From NCBI GenBank assembly GCA_964019695.1, contig OZ026514.1:7998751-8062750 (forward strand): DNA of 64,000 nucleotides, in the 5' to 3' direction. Of this stretch, positions 31,680-43,304 are shown in pieces; the stretch's first letter is position 1, and each line of letters begins with the position of its first letter. The notes under the pieces were generated by a model, which made no database searches, was not told the DNA's origin, and saw nothing but the letters and a program-made list of their open reading frames with translations. Both the position numbers and the translations under genes were made by a program. This stretch comes from Loripinus fragilis (taxonomy: Eukaryota; Mollusca; Bivalvia; Lucinida; Lucinidae).

Positions 31680-31770
31680 AAGAGCGTAAAGAAGAAGGCG
31701 ATAATCAGGAATTGATACAATCAAGTACCACACCTGAACCAGGACACCATATAGGAAGTGACAAAACATA
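31680..31770 (+). repeat. Dispersed repeat R1, 5' partial copy
   Basis: It has CAGGAATTGATACAATCAAG and CACACCTGAACCAGGACACC, then diverges. Between 31420 and 31480 lies a hairpin with AAAACCTGTGC and GCACAGGTTTT arms, a type also seen at 24425-24495. Confidence 0.65.
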
Positions 31771-32248
31771 TAGAATCAATTTAGACAGATACTTTATTCC
31801 CAAATATACACAGAACCTTGCAAAAATCCTGTCATCTCAATATCTTGTTGACTCAGTTAGGTAAAATGTTAGTGCAACTGTGTTGTGTGTAATAGCCTAC
31901 TAAATGCTAAAATAGTGAAAAGCTAAAATAGTGAAAAGGCGAAACATAAAAGTAAGAAAGAGGGCAAATATGTTCTTAAAAGGGTATCCTTTGGAAGCAA
32001 AGACTGCACGTAAGAACTGAAACTAGAGTGTGCATATTTACTGGGCCAGACTAGCTAGTTTCTGCCATTTAGGCTTCATCAGTGACCTTCTTATAGTTTG
32101 AAAGTTCCACAATAAAACCCATGGTCCCAAAGGACAAGAAAAGTCTTATCCGATAGATATGGGTACTAAGTTATCTAGACATGTGGTTTATCCACTGAGT
32201 GATTGTGTCTATTAAGAGATCCTTGCCACTTTCTTCCTTTAATTACAG

Positions 32249-32281
32249 GGGCTTCTACACCAACTACTGAAGGCTTTGAAG
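32249..32281 (+). CDS. Gene 1, 33-nt tail exon
   Basis: It enters in phase 1 after TTTAATTACAG and leaves in phase 1 at GAAG before GTAGGT. It encodes (x)ASTPTTEGFE. The FE ending followed by a phase-1 G and donor is the same as in the three 48-nt exons downstream, which supports it. With TAC AGG as context an acceptor two bases away is possible, but only this one keeps phase 1. Confidence 0.65.
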
Positions 32282-32796
32282 GTAGGTTTAACATAGTTAA
32301 ATACTTTGAAGACTAGTAATCCCAAAACATGCACTTTAACTACAACCAAGACCTGAATAAAATGCCGCATTATAAGACCAAATTGATCTTCATTGATAAC
32401 ATTCTCAATGTGACCCCTTAATATATATGATAAACCATCCTGGCATAATTGTATGTAACCTTAAGGAAAAGTCCATAGGTTGGAAAAGGGTTAAGATAAA
32501 AGTAGTATCAAGATTGAAACATGTAGTTTCTTTTCTTAAGACATACAATGTTTGTCTGTTTGTTTGATTTGATTCTTTACGTCCCATCAACAATTTTTCA
32601 GTTATATAGGGATGGGTCTTCCTGGGTTGAACCAGTACTAAGCTAGGATTACTTAAACATACATTGTGGGTACTCATCAGAAGTCCAGCGATGAGATGCA
32701 TCCAATGAGTACCACAACAAATGCTTGGTTGAGAAATAAAAACCTAGCAATTTAGGTACCACTATTATGGAGAGTTAAATAATGAATACTAGGTGA

Positions 32797-32920
32797 GTGT
32801 CTTTTGAAATCAAGTTTACCAGGCAAGGCTTTGAGAATGTTTGTTGAATCGCGAGTCTTGCAAAGGGATTCAGCGTGCATTCTTTAAGCTGACCCTGGTA
32901 AACTTGATATCAAAAGACAC
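32797..32920. repeat. Fold-back element GTGTCTTTTGAAATCAAG
   Basis: GTGTCTTTTGAAATCAAGTT and TTACCAGG at the left are mirrored by CCTGGTAAACTTGATATC and AAAAGACAC at the right, with a partly paired centre (CTTGC/GCAAG). Confidence 0.75.
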
Positions 32921-33873
32921 AGACTTGGTATCCTATTTATCAGTTTGCTCTTCAAAATAGCGATAATGACGTGATTGCCGATTTTTATGTTGATTCAACG
33001 TCATTGATGACGCCATTTAAAAATGCAACGCCATAATGACCTAATAAAGATACTTGCCGTGAGGTCAACATTCAACAATGCAATTAATATGAGAGGTAAC
33101 TGATAAAAATGAATACACAAATCTTCTCTAAGGTATTGCATAATCAACATCTTTATGTAACGTAGTTGACTGTTAAGCTGAGGCTAATTCTTCTTCTAAC
33201 TTCGCATTGTATTTTCAATTTTAATCACAACTAATAAACTTCTAAAACTTTTCCAAACTCATTTAAATCCAAATCTAATTTAGTCTTATCTCTCTTGTAC
33301 TGAGCTAAAGCTTATATATACCAGATAGTCACGTGATAAGAGCCAACCTCAGCGCCATCTAGTGACGTCAGCAATACCCAATCATATTTTTAGCTATCAA
33401 TAAATAGCCTTCTACTAATGTAAGCTTCAATTTACATGATACAAAGGCGAATCATAGTTGTGCTAATTGCCCACTTTCCCAAAGCTCAGATACGTGGATG
33501 TTTGCCACATCCTGCCAATTAATGTAAAACATGACATGAGCTATTTATACAGGGCATTCCATGTATTGGAAGTAGTCCGGCAGAGGATAGCATGAGACGG
33601 GTTATTTTTCAGGCTTCGTTGTCAGCTGCTGATTTTTTTTTCAAAATTTTATTTTTCAAATATTCCTTCAAAAACTCTTTCAGAGTGTTAAACGGTTTCA
33701 TCCAGATCAAGACTGGCATTCTTTTTTTAAAACTATTTGAAAACTATCAGCAGATAAGTTAATATTCTAATATTGTCAAATTGATATCGCAAAATTCATT
33801 TGGAGATGGCTACAGTGTTAAAACATTTAATTGCCTAGAACAGCAATTGTGATGTATGCTTTAAAATTTATAG
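32921..33873. other. Intron, no recognised content
   Basis: No repeat ends or coding segments were found before the exon at 33874. The open frame 33831-34178 overlaps that exon in its frame and then runs on into the intron by chance. Confidence 0.45.
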
Positions 33874-33921
33874 TCAGAAGAACAACGCCAGTCCCACCAT
33901 CTACGACTCAATTCTTTGAAG
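33874..33921 (+). CDS. Gene 1, 48-nt tail exon, copy 1
   Basis: It enters in phase 1 after AAATTTATAG and leaves in phase 1 at GAAG before GTAAGA. It encodes (x)VRRTTPVPPSTTQFFE. The same 16-residue pattern, RRT-x-P...STTQ-F-FE, recurs in exons 37886 and 40544, showing exon duplication. Confidence 0.8.
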
Positions 33922-34224
33922 GTAAGAGTGATTTTATACCAAGTTTGATAATATCTGAATATAAAAGTGAGATTACGAATCACTGTACAGCAAGTACACT
34001 TGGACATGCCAAATTGCTTTTTATCTACAATGTACAAAACTCAAAACTCAAGTGCAATGATTGGCTTCTTGCGGACACGTGTCCACAAACAGCCAATCTT
34101 GCACTTTATTTTGAATGTAAGAATGAACTCCAGTTTTATAACTTGGTATCCGTTTTATTGGTAGATTTGCCCTTCTAAATATTTGTACAGTGAGAATCCA
34201 GATGCAAATCCACCATAAGTGATC

Positions 34225-34331
34225 ATGTTTTATTGAATTTATTAAGCAAGCTTGGGGGAAAATTATAAAATACGAGGTCTGCCGAGCATTTTATTGCTTT
34301 TTCTCTAAAAGTTGAATAAATTCAATAATAT
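34225..34331. repeat. Fold-back repeat related to 16384-16503
   Basis: TTTTATTGAATTTATTAAGC at the left and TTGAATAAATTCAATAA at the right are inverse, with a GCCGAGCATTTTAT centre as in the copy before vWA-B. Confidence 0.6.
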
Positions 34332-35393
34332 ACCCAACAAAAAAAGAAACCCACCGCTTAGAACTGTTTAACTCTCAGGAAGATCACAAGTGAAAGGCCA
34401 GTTTAGTTTATATCAGTGCAAAGGTATGTCATGTACTGTTGCGTCATACGTCTCTTGCAATCTGGCGTCGAAATTGTGTTAAAGAAAATTGGTCATGAAC
34501 AAAGTGGGGTCAAATTGTAAAGTCACAGGAAATAAGCATTTTTATAATGCTCTCTTGCTGGATAAGTTCAAGCAATTGGAATCAATTCAGAAGACCAAAT
34601 TGTACCCAGACACGTATTCTTTGCAAATGCTATTTTTAACTTCATCACAAGCGATAATTGACACGCTAGGTACCCCATGTATTGTGACTTCCCTTTGGAT
34701 AATGATTCCACGCTGGAGATAAACCTTACAAAACATTTAAAGATTTCAACATTGTTTTAATCAATTTAAACGGTCCTAACTGATGAAAATGGATTTTGGA
34801 ATTAGAAAAAAATATCAATAAACACATTGGTTGTCTCACATAACAACAACATATCGTTTTCATACTTTGCAAATGTAAAACATACTTGGAATTCGATGCA
34901 GACAGTAGCGTTGAATTAACGCTTCCAAAACTCGTTTACCACTCGCCTTGATGTGTTTTGTGCCTACACAGGGAAAGTACATATACTCATCTAAGTCACA
35001 CTCAAGTTTTAGTAAGATTTGATCAGAAATGAATATTTCATGACAATTAACATTTTCGTATTAAAAGGAGATCTTAATAGGGAAAATCGTAGTGGTGCGT
35101 TTCTTTATTTGTCAGGTATATATGATCACGTATGTAAGATTCTATTATCATATGGCATTAAAATAAATTTGAAATTGCATTTTTGGCATGAAAATGTAAG
35201 GATTTCCATATATACGCGACATTGTTATGTGCGTCATTTCATAACTTTACTAAAATCTGTAAACCACTAGCGGTTTATCGATTTTAATATATTGCGTTAT
35301 ATCACTCCCAGACCCAACGTCATATAAATAAAACTATCTATAAAAACTAGCTGACAACATGTTTAGAAATACTTCTTAACATGCATATAAATA

Positions 35394-35558
35394 GGGGATA
35401 ACTGTATTCAAAATTTGTATTTGGGAAGGTATATGGTCTGATAAACGGTCGGAAATTTAGTTTTACGGCCACGCGCGAGTGGAGCCGTAAAACGTGATTT
35501 CCGAATGTATATCCCACGATATACCACCCCAAATGAAAATTTGAATATGGTTATCCCC
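35394..35558. mobile_element. Near-palindromic element, GGGGATAACTGTATTC ends
   Basis: The whole 165 bp folds on itself: GGGGATAAC/GGTTATCCCC at the ends, CAAAATTTG/CAAATTTTC-like arms, then TTTACGGCC and GCCGTAAAA around the loop. No coding content. Confidence 0.75.
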
Positions 35559-36305
35559 ATTCTAATGCACTTCTGCAGTTTCGACTCGAATCAGAGCGTT
35601 GAAAGCCGCATGAAGCCGCACGACATCCAAGAAAATGTGATGTAATTAATGACGTCAAACTATTTCCTGCAGTTTATTGCAGGATATACTGTCGCAAATT
35701 GATGACGTTATCCAATCAGACATCGCGGTTGCATTTGCAAGTGCATTTGAATTATAGTTTTTTTACTGTTACACTTGCGTGAAATGTACAAAATATGAAA
35801 CCAGTGCAAAATTGCACATGTTTCATACTTTGTATATTTCATGCGGGTGAATGCATTTAAGTCATTGAGACACTGTCTTCTGACATGTTTGTATATACTA
35901 GTATATTGTGTATCCTCTTGGGCGTTAATGCCTATTCTTGCATATATATATATTCGTATTACTGTTTTAACCCATTGTCAAATGAACTAAAATCCATGTT
36001 CAAATCAAGAGATTCACGTGCTGTTTGAACATGGGTTTAAACTTAAAAATACTTGTAAAGGAGCCCTAAGTTATGACGTTATAAACAGAAAGCGTTGTGG
36101 ACAAGACTGATCATTTCAACGATACTTTTGTTTGCAAAAACGTCGCATACGGCTATGAAGTTGTGACAGTGTTATGACGTTCAAAATTTTACAACCAACG
36201 CCATTTTGTTAAGAGTAATCCAGTGTAAGAAAAGGGATATCTAAATGTTTTAACTGCGTTTCAGTGTTAATTTGGTTGGAATAAGGTAAAGTATGCAAGA
36301 AAAAC

Positions 36306-36447
36306 GATCACACATGTCTGTTTCAATGCATTAACACTTGCCGGGTCCCTAGGGAGATGTTTGAGAACTCTGCCTATTGGCCTCATGTTAAAACAGCATC
36401 CTCGGGGGACCCAGCAATTGTTATTGCATGAAAAAACATGTGTGATC
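36306..36447. mobile_element. Fold-back element GATCACACATGT
   Basis: The ends GATCACACATGT and ACATGTGTGATC are perfect inverses. Inside, TGCCGGGTCCCTAGGGAGATG pairs with CATCCTCGGGGGACCCAGCA apart from a few mismatches. Confidence 0.75.
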
Positions 36448-36595
36448 CCTATATTGGAATTTTCAAATAAACCATCTTTTATGTTCTGTTCATATAAGAC
36501 CATGATTAAACACCAACAAACATAATTCCTATATATAGACAGACATGGATTTGTTGTTTGGATTACCATACTTTGTTAATTTACAAAACAGTTTA

Positions 36596-37643
36596 TACCC
36601 CTATTCCACACAGGCCACGAATCGCGCGAATCTCCACGAATTGATTTTCTATTGATTCGGGGGGGATTCGTGAGGTTTCATTAAAAAAAATTCTCCAATC
36701 GTGATGTTCTACGAGTCAGTCCCGATTCAGATACGATGTCGTTACGAATATTCGGGGGAATCGGCTCAATTCGGCTGGAATCGCACAAGAATCCTTTACG
36801 ATTAGCAAAATAACATTAGAACATGGTGCACGAAAGTTAAGGAATCAAATACAAATCAGTCAAGAATATGCCGAATGCAGCACGAATAGGGCACGAATTA
36901 ACAGAAATCCGCGACGATTCGCCACGATTCGCGAGATTTTCTCTCACGATAGTTATAAACAAAGGCTCATACATGCTTCAGGGGCATCAGTTCCAAAATG
37001 AATGTTCCTCGTAAAGCAGCTGTAGAATTGATCCTGCAACTTGAGTGTTGAAAACAGCTATTTATATGGCTAGAAGAAAACTACTACATTAAAGTCGAGA
37101 GGCATGGCAACGACTCATTGACTTGGGAAAATATGGCAGTTCACCATTGGCAAAATCACCAGCCAGGAGCTACTGACTGATCCAGATTGTGCTACAGAAT
37201 CTGCCAAATCTGATTCAACTTCTAGGACTGCTCACATGCGCGTGACGGGGTAATAAATCTTAGGGAAAATCCTTCTACTATATCTTCCTTGATTTTATTG
37301 CTTGGCTTAATCTACCGATTCCCACGAATGAGCTAAGAGTAGCTACGAATCGATTAGGATTCAGTCACGATGTCCAAGAATCAGTTTCGATGTCCAAGAA
37401 TGCCCTAGGAATTTGGTACGAACCACACACGATTTTTTGAATCGGGGAATTCGTGGCCAAAGTTTTGAACAGTTCAAAACTTTTGAGCCGAATTCCCGAT
37501 AGACCTACGAATTGCAAGAACTGTCCACGGACTGTACGAATCAGATAAGATCTTCACGAACTGAGTAAGATTCAGCAGCGAATCCAAATATTTGTCTATT
37601 CGTGGCTATTCGTGGGATTCGGGGCCTATGTGGAATAGGGGTA
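36596..37643. mobile_element. ~1.05-kb element with TACCCCTATTCCACA ends and TTA duplication
   Basis: The ends TACCCCTATTCCACA and TGTGGAATAGGGGTA are perfect inverses, flanked by TTA on both sides (36593-36595, 37644-37646). A TTA/TAA target duplication suits the PIF/Harbinger superfamily, which I infer from the ends only. The interior is filled with ATTCG/CGAAT motifs in both orientations (CGAATC, CACGAAT, ATTCGTG). There is no long open frame, so it is non-autonomous. It lies in the intron before exon 37886. Confidence 0.8.
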
Positions 37644-37885
37644 TTAAATAGCTGTGCAGTTAGATAACTGTGTAATTTTAGATAGAAAAGTGCATCGGTG
37701 AAAGAAATGGGAACAGACTTACAATTATAGTTGCGGACGACAGGGTTGTTTTTATTGTTTGTTTCTCACGAATGAGTCAAGAATGAAGTATATGCCAATA
37801 ACATTGCGTCAAGAAATTTATTAGTTTATAATATACAGATATTATTCTATTAATGTTTCATTAATTATTTATTTTTGCAATATAG

Positions 37886-37933
37886 AGAGACGAACTCGGC
37901 CTACTGGTGCTTCAACAACACAGTTCTTTGAAG
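37886..37933 (+). CDS. Gene 1, 48-nt tail exon, copy 2
   Basis: It enters in phase 1 after TTGCAATATAG and leaves in phase 1 at GAAG before GTAATG. It encodes (x)ERRTRPTGASTTQFFE, a clear paralogue of exons 33874 and 40544. Two AG dinucleotides follow the chosen acceptor, but only this one preserves the phase and length. Confidence 0.82.
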
Positions 37934-38380
37934 GTAATGCCAAAGATAAAACAGCAGCATGCATGAAAATACTCACAATTTATTGTCATAAATATATTAG
38001 AGTTTCTTTCTTTGTTAGTACTTGATAATCTTTGCAAACAGTTTGGACCAAGACCAGGACCCATTAAACGTTGGCCCTGATGTTGATTAAAACTGTTTAA
38101 CACTTTGCTAGTATCCATGAAAACTCGTTTTATAAAAATATATTTAAATGCTACTAAAAACCTGCAGGCATCCAAATGTATGCAGAGTTATCCAACATGC
38201 AAAGAGTTAAAACAATAAGCAAGTGTCCAGCCAAATGTACACCAACCGAAGGCTCATATCATCCTGTGCATCTGTATCAGAGTCTTTGATGGGTGCATTA
38301 TGGATACTCCAGGGTCCAACGTTTCTTCAGACAGAACACTCAGACACTTGTCCGGCTGTGCAGATGTAAAAACTGGCCAT

Positions 38381-38612
38381 GAGGTTATAAAACTTTCTTT
38401 TATGCTCAACTCAACTGAGCACGAAATTTCCACTGCTCATAAAAACTAAAATACCGACAAATAAGTAAGTGTCTTGCTTTGAGTCTCCCAGGTGATGTAT
38501 TAATCATGCTTATAAATGTCAAAATGACAATAATTGTTGGCATTTAAACATTTATGAGCAGGATAAATTCTGTGCTCAGCTGAGTTGAGTATGAAAAACG
38601 TTTTATAACCTC
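38381..38612. mobile_element. Fold-back element, TIR GAGGTTATAAAACTT, copy 2
   Basis: It begins GAGGTTATAAAACTTTCTTT and ends AAACGTTTTATAACCTC, with TGCTCAACTCAACTGAGCA and its inverse inside. It is the same family as 23865-24081. Confidence 0.78.
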
Positions 38613-39477
38613 TGAGCCTGATTTGAATCATCGCTGTATGCACATGCAAACTATTACTGGCTCAAATAGCAGATATTGCATTGGTGTATATAAGGAATCA
38701 ATCTTGCAAATATATGCATTAGCATTGGCCTGCCCGCTTGAAAAATGTTCTTGAAACCCCTAAATGGGTACTTTGGCAAAAGGTGAAGACCCAGACGAAA
38801 TGATGCATAATGCTGCATTTCATCAGGGTCTGCATTTTTTTGCTGAGGCCAAAACAATTTTCACGGACTGACATACATCATAATTTAGAACTTCTGAACT
38901 GTGACCTCTTTAAATATATAATGGACAACCCATCATTATTGCATTAATACGTATAGGAAAACCAATCAGAATACAAAGGATTAGAGTGAGATATAGCTCT
39001 ACAAGTAACCAGTAATTGTTGATGCACTAGACAACTTTGTTTTAATGCGTTATTAAATAAAACATTTCTGAATTGCAAACTTGATTACTTTCATACAAAC
39101 ACTTTAAATATGTGAGATAGGCCTCTGGTCCAAAACACAAAGCAATGCTTATACATTAAAATTTCACGCAAACTCTATATATTTGCTATGGTCTAAAGCA
39201 TAGATTTCATTCAATATTTGGAAACTGAGATGACACACATAGCACAGTGCTCGAAAACAGCTAACTTATAATGCCACCAAGTAGTTTTTATTCATCCCAC
39301 AACTGTGTTGAACCACTGAAGAATATATACTAGCTTTAGCTTACAATAATCTGATTCGGTCTGTCTGATCAACAGGTATGCCTGTCCACTATTTTTAAAA
39401 GCAAGCAAAATGCAGTTTATACTTCCCATTGTAAATGGACAAAAGGATACTTCGATGTTTGTCGAATAAATTTTTTT
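38613..39477. other. Intron, hairpin fragment only
   Basis: At about 38775-38840 there is a hairpin of the GAAGACCCAGACGAAATG family. Otherwise I see no repeats or coding segments. Confidence 0.5.
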
Positions 39478-39835
39478 AAGTGAGTATGATCAGGAAATAC
39501 CACAATCACACACCGCAGACCAGTCCACGGTACTGTAGCCCACAGTACCGTGAAGAAGAGCCACAGAACAATAACAGTCACAAGAGTGACAAGACACCAG
39601 GAAGACAAACAAAGTAAAGCAACAAGCTCTCTCTTCCCCATCATAATGTATGTAAAAGTATTCTCCAGCCTTGACTCAGCAAATCATTTAAAAGGTAAAA
39701 GTCTATAATAGAGTTACACATTAAACCTTATTGGGAAGTTAGTTCAAAAAGTAACTAAGTATGATCCAAAAATACCACAATCATTAACTGCAGATCAACC
39801 AACAGCACCGTGAGGAAAAAATACAGGACATTTAC
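39478..39835 (+). repeat. Dispersed repeat R2, two adjacent copies
   Basis: The first (39478-39650) matches 7426-7595 through CAGGAAATACCACAATCACA, GAAGAGCCACAGAACAATAA and CAAGCTCTCTCTTCCCC. The second (39757-39835) is a 5' fragment. Both are in plus orientation. Confidence 0.75.
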
Positions 39836-40543
39836 AGGTGGGAAACTTATTTTTATAGGAAAAACATTGAATCTTCCTCAGTTGTCTATTAACAATTAAA
39901 ATATTAACTGAATTTTGTATGCTTAAATACTGTGCAGGTATACCGATCAGACAGATCTAACCAGATATTGTAAGATGAATCTTTTTTTCATTCTTTGATG
40001 GTAAAACGCAGTTTAGTTGAGGGATTAATAAAAAAAACAATCACTTATTTTATAGCCCTTTGACTTATACAGTATCAAAAAACATTTAAGAGCAGTTATC
40101 ATAAGATGTTTGTACCCCAATTGCCCTTGGTTTGAACATCATTAAGTTTTTGACTTTTCACAAAAGACTTTCAGGGAACCATAGCACATGAAAAGAATCT
40201 TCCTGTATTTCTTTAACCCTTTTCATTCTGATGGATTATCCCGTACATATTTATACAATAAGCATGGAATTGACTATTTTGTGTCTGAAGGGGCTCAGGT
40301 CAAACTGTTGATAAACTAATGTGTTTCAGTCCTTGAAGATTGTTTTTATCTTAGCAAACAGTACAAACCCAGATAAATTGTTATGCGGCATATCATCTTA
40401 ATTTTCACTTTTTGATAAAGTACTATCTGATTACTGTGCTATATAGAATAAAGAATTGTCCATTGAGGTACCAGGTGAGATTATGAAATGTGTGTCAGGT
40501 TGTCAAGGTAAATGTTGTATGTACCATTATCTGTTCATTGCAG
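39836..40543. other. Intron, no recognised content
   Basis: AT-rich DNA with no element ends or coding segments that I can support. Confidence 0.5.
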
Positions 40544-40591
40544 AGAGACGTACTAGACCCACTCCTCCATCCACAACTCAGTTATTTGAAG
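40544..40591 (+). CDS. Gene 1, 48-nt tail exon, copy 3
   Basis: It enters in phase 1 after GTTCATTGCAG and leaves in phase 1 at GAAG before GTAATA. It encodes (x)ERRTRPTPPSTTQLFE. It shares ERRTRP with copy 2 and PPSTTQ with copy 1. Confidence 0.83.
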
Positions 40592-41066
40592 GTAATATTT
40601 TCACATTTTAATATAACAAGAAGAAATGCTTCGAATATAATTAAAACTGTTGGCTAAACAATAAGTTCGCTTTCATCTTCTGATTGGCGTTTACTGTTAT
40701 GACGGAAAATGGTTAAATCTCTCTCTTGCTTTCTATATTTTCGTGGTCAAGCATGTGGACTAGATTCTCTCTTTCCTACACAAAAAGGTAAGCCTAGCTT
40801 TCTCAATCAAACACCACAGACAACAGCATATTATATCAATCAAATGATACATAGAGAGATAAAACCACCATCTGCTGAGCCACCCCACCGCTATTAACAT
40901 TAGACACCAAACTTTCTAGAACGTTTTAGGACATGATCATCAATTCATGCAATGAGACCAAAGCTTGGCATATAAACAGTTTTAAAATGTCATTGAATAG
41001 TATCTAATCTAAACTCTCAAAATTTAATAAATGCTTTAAATGAGAGACAGACAGGATGTTGATCCA

Positions 41067-41226
41067 AAGTAAGTAAAGCGGCAAAGATCAGGAAACTATA
41101 CAATCAAGTACCAAACCTGTAACAGGACACCACATGGGAAAGTGACAAACACACAATAAAGTTCAAATACAAGAGAGCCAAGAGGTTAGCCCTTTCCAAG
41201 CAGGTGAACCCAAGGCTGCAATGAAT
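41067..41226 (+). repeat. Dispersed repeat R1, copy 6 (5' part)
   Basis: AAAGATCAGGAAACTATACA through CACATGGGAAAGTGACAAAC to CAGGTGAACCCAAGGCTGCA match R1; the 3' part is missing. Confidence 0.7.
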
Positions 41227-41356
41227 ATTTCAAGAAAGTGTTTCATATATTACCAGTTGATTATGTTGTTTTTTTTTATTCTAAACTATCCGATTCTTAA
41301 TCAATTTTGCAATCAATTTCGTTTTGGTCTATGTTTTCCTTTTCTCTTATTACCAG

Positions 41357-41400
41357 AGAGACGAACTACAGCTGCGCCAGGTGATGCACTCTTGGGTTAG
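41357..41400 (+). CDS. Gene 1, terminal coding exon with stop
   Basis: It enters in phase 1 after CTTATTACCAG and encodes (x)ERRTTAAPGDALLG, then TAG at 41398-41400. The start matches the ERRT opening of the 48-nt exons, so it is a fourth copy whose second half has changed. A strong donor, AAAG/GTAAGT, lies 10 bp after the stop (41411), which implies an intron in the 3' untranslated region. A second, weaker donor inside the exon (CCAG/GTGATG at 41381) would keep phase 1 and skip the stop, giving a longer C-terminus from exons I did not find. No transmembrane or GPI-type end is visible, so a secreted protein is most likely. Confidence 0.75.
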
Positions 41401-41700
41401 TTCAACAAAGGTAAGTGAGCCTTGACATGTGATTTCCAACAATGTGGTATTTTGACACGTATAGACTAAGACGAGTATGTGCGTGCTCATTTCTCTGAAG
41501 TAGGACCAATTTCTCACAAGAAGTAGCTTTTCATATCAGTTGGCTCTTATCTAACCTTGGTAAGAGTCTACAGTGAGTGCTCTCACATACTGTTGAGGAT
41601 AAAAGCTTCATGCCATACATTTCTCAAATAGCCCATGCACTTCTAAAGCTGCAAATGCCAAATATTACCTAAAGTCTAAAGTAAATTTGTTCGTGATTGA

Positions 41701-41987
41701 CATGCGCGGATCCAGAGGGGGGGGGGGGCAGGTGGTCTGGACCCCCTGAAAAATCACAAAATTATAGGGTTTCTTAGCAATACTGGTCCAGATCCCCTGA
41801 AAAATCACAAAGCTACCAAGCCAGCATTCAATATTGGGCCATCATCAGCACGCCAGCGAAACGCCATTTAAATGGCGTTTCGCTGGCAGGCCAATGATGG
41901 CCCGATTATAATGGTATTTGGATCCTTCCTCCCATCATCAACGAAAAAAAACGTCAAAACTGACAAAACTTTCTGGATCCACGCATG
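41701..41987. mobile_element. CATGCGCGGATCCAGA-ended element, complete, with perfect central palindrome
   Basis: The ends CATGCGCGGATCCAGAGG and TCTGGATCCACGCATG are inverse. The interior holds two CTGGTCCAGATCCCCTGAAA-like direct segments, a G run and a perfect 34-bp palindrome at 41853-41886 (half CCAGCGAAACGCCATTT). Related elements: 50387-50506, 55485-55640 and 63779-63958. Confidence 0.82.
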
Positions 41988-42582
41988 AATGAGGTTCGCT
42001 TACTGGTAATCAATTATTGTAGAGAATGGAGGATGATCATATATCAAAGGTATTTCTAAAATTTGAAAATAAAATAATAATTGCCTGGTGTTATAACCAC
42101 AGTTTCTATGGGATATGATGTAACTACTTGACCTTCCTACATATGTTTGGTAAGCTCCCTGCACATGAACAGATGCCACATCAGTTGTCGTTGTACCTCA
42201 GTGAGTTAGAAGAACTTCTCCTTGTACGTCAGTACCATGATGAGATCTGTTATATCCCTGTACTTTAGGAATTTTGGGTTCTAAATTAAAGCAATATTCC
42301 ACTAAACCCACTGCTAGGAGGAGCAGACTTGTTGCACTTTCCATTTATTCTCATGAACGGTCATAATGAAACCCAGTTTATAAACTGAAAACTACTTGAT
42401 ATATATCTACTTTCAGATATATATGGAGCAAGATTAAATGTCATGTACGTGCATATTTTGCTTGATATTTTGCTATATTTGTGTAAATGGGAATTAAAAT
42501 GTTATTAAAACAATGGAAGATAATTTTGTTCTTTTTTTTTCATCTACCTCTTACATTATATGGGTCTCGATGCGACATAGCC
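41988..42582. other. Intergenic or 3'-intron DNA, no recognised content
   Basis: No element ends or coding segments recognised. If the 3' untranslated region of gene 1 is spliced, its last exon may lie somewhere downstream of 41411, but I cannot place it. Confidence 0.4.
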
Positions 42583-42740
42583 AGTCTTTGGGGTTTCCTC
42601 CAAAGCAAGACTGACACCTGTCTCCTCAGCTACAGAGAGTAGCTAGACAATTGGAATTTCGCTTGTAGAAAGTTTATATGCGATACTTTCAAAAAACGAA
42701 TAACAAAGGCGCTGATCAGTCGGCACGGATGCGCAGGCAA
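42583..42740 (+). repeat. Dispersed repeat, CTCCTCAGCTAC family, copy 2
   Basis: It matches 19441-19622 through TTGGGGTTTCC, TGTCTCCTCAGCTAC and CGAATAACAAAGGCGCTGAT. Confidence 0.65.
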
Positions 42741-43032
42741 GTCTTTTTTTATTTCCTTATATACTGCAACACCTCATCGCGAGGATTACATGCAGGTCTG
42801 CGCATGTCTGCACCTTTGTTGTTCGCATACCCTGTAGACAGAGTTCCTCGCGTCAAGAATCTTATTAGATTTGATATTTATTTGAATGGTATATACAGGT
42901 AATCTCACTTGAGCTACCGCTGCTTACAAATACAAAGTATGGAAAAAGAGAAAGCTTAATGTCAAAATATAGACATCTCTTACTAGATGGTTGCATATGC
43001 ATGTCTAAAGCCTGACCATGTAGTTATTACAT

Positions 43033-43175
43033 TGAGTGAGTATGACCAGGAAATAGCACAAAGATCACAGACCAACTATCGGCACTGTGTGGAAGAGACA
43101 GCCACACATCAGCAAGCAGCTCTCCATTCCTTCAACTTCATAATTGCAAAACTAGAATGGACACTAAAACTAGTA
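43033..43175 (+). repeat. Dispersed repeat R2, copy
   Basis: GAGTGAGTATGACCAGGAAA, a degraded middle, then TTGCAAAACTAGAATGGACA as in the copy at 7426. Confidence 0.65.
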
Positions 43176-43304
43176 TGGTACCCTGCCTTATCGATTCTGT
43201 CTTTAAACAAGGGGGTCAAATGGCCGTGAAGGGCTCATCCTAGTTTTGTTTAAAGCTTATATATATAGGTATTTGTTGACCACTTCCCTGGTGACACCTG
43301 CGGT

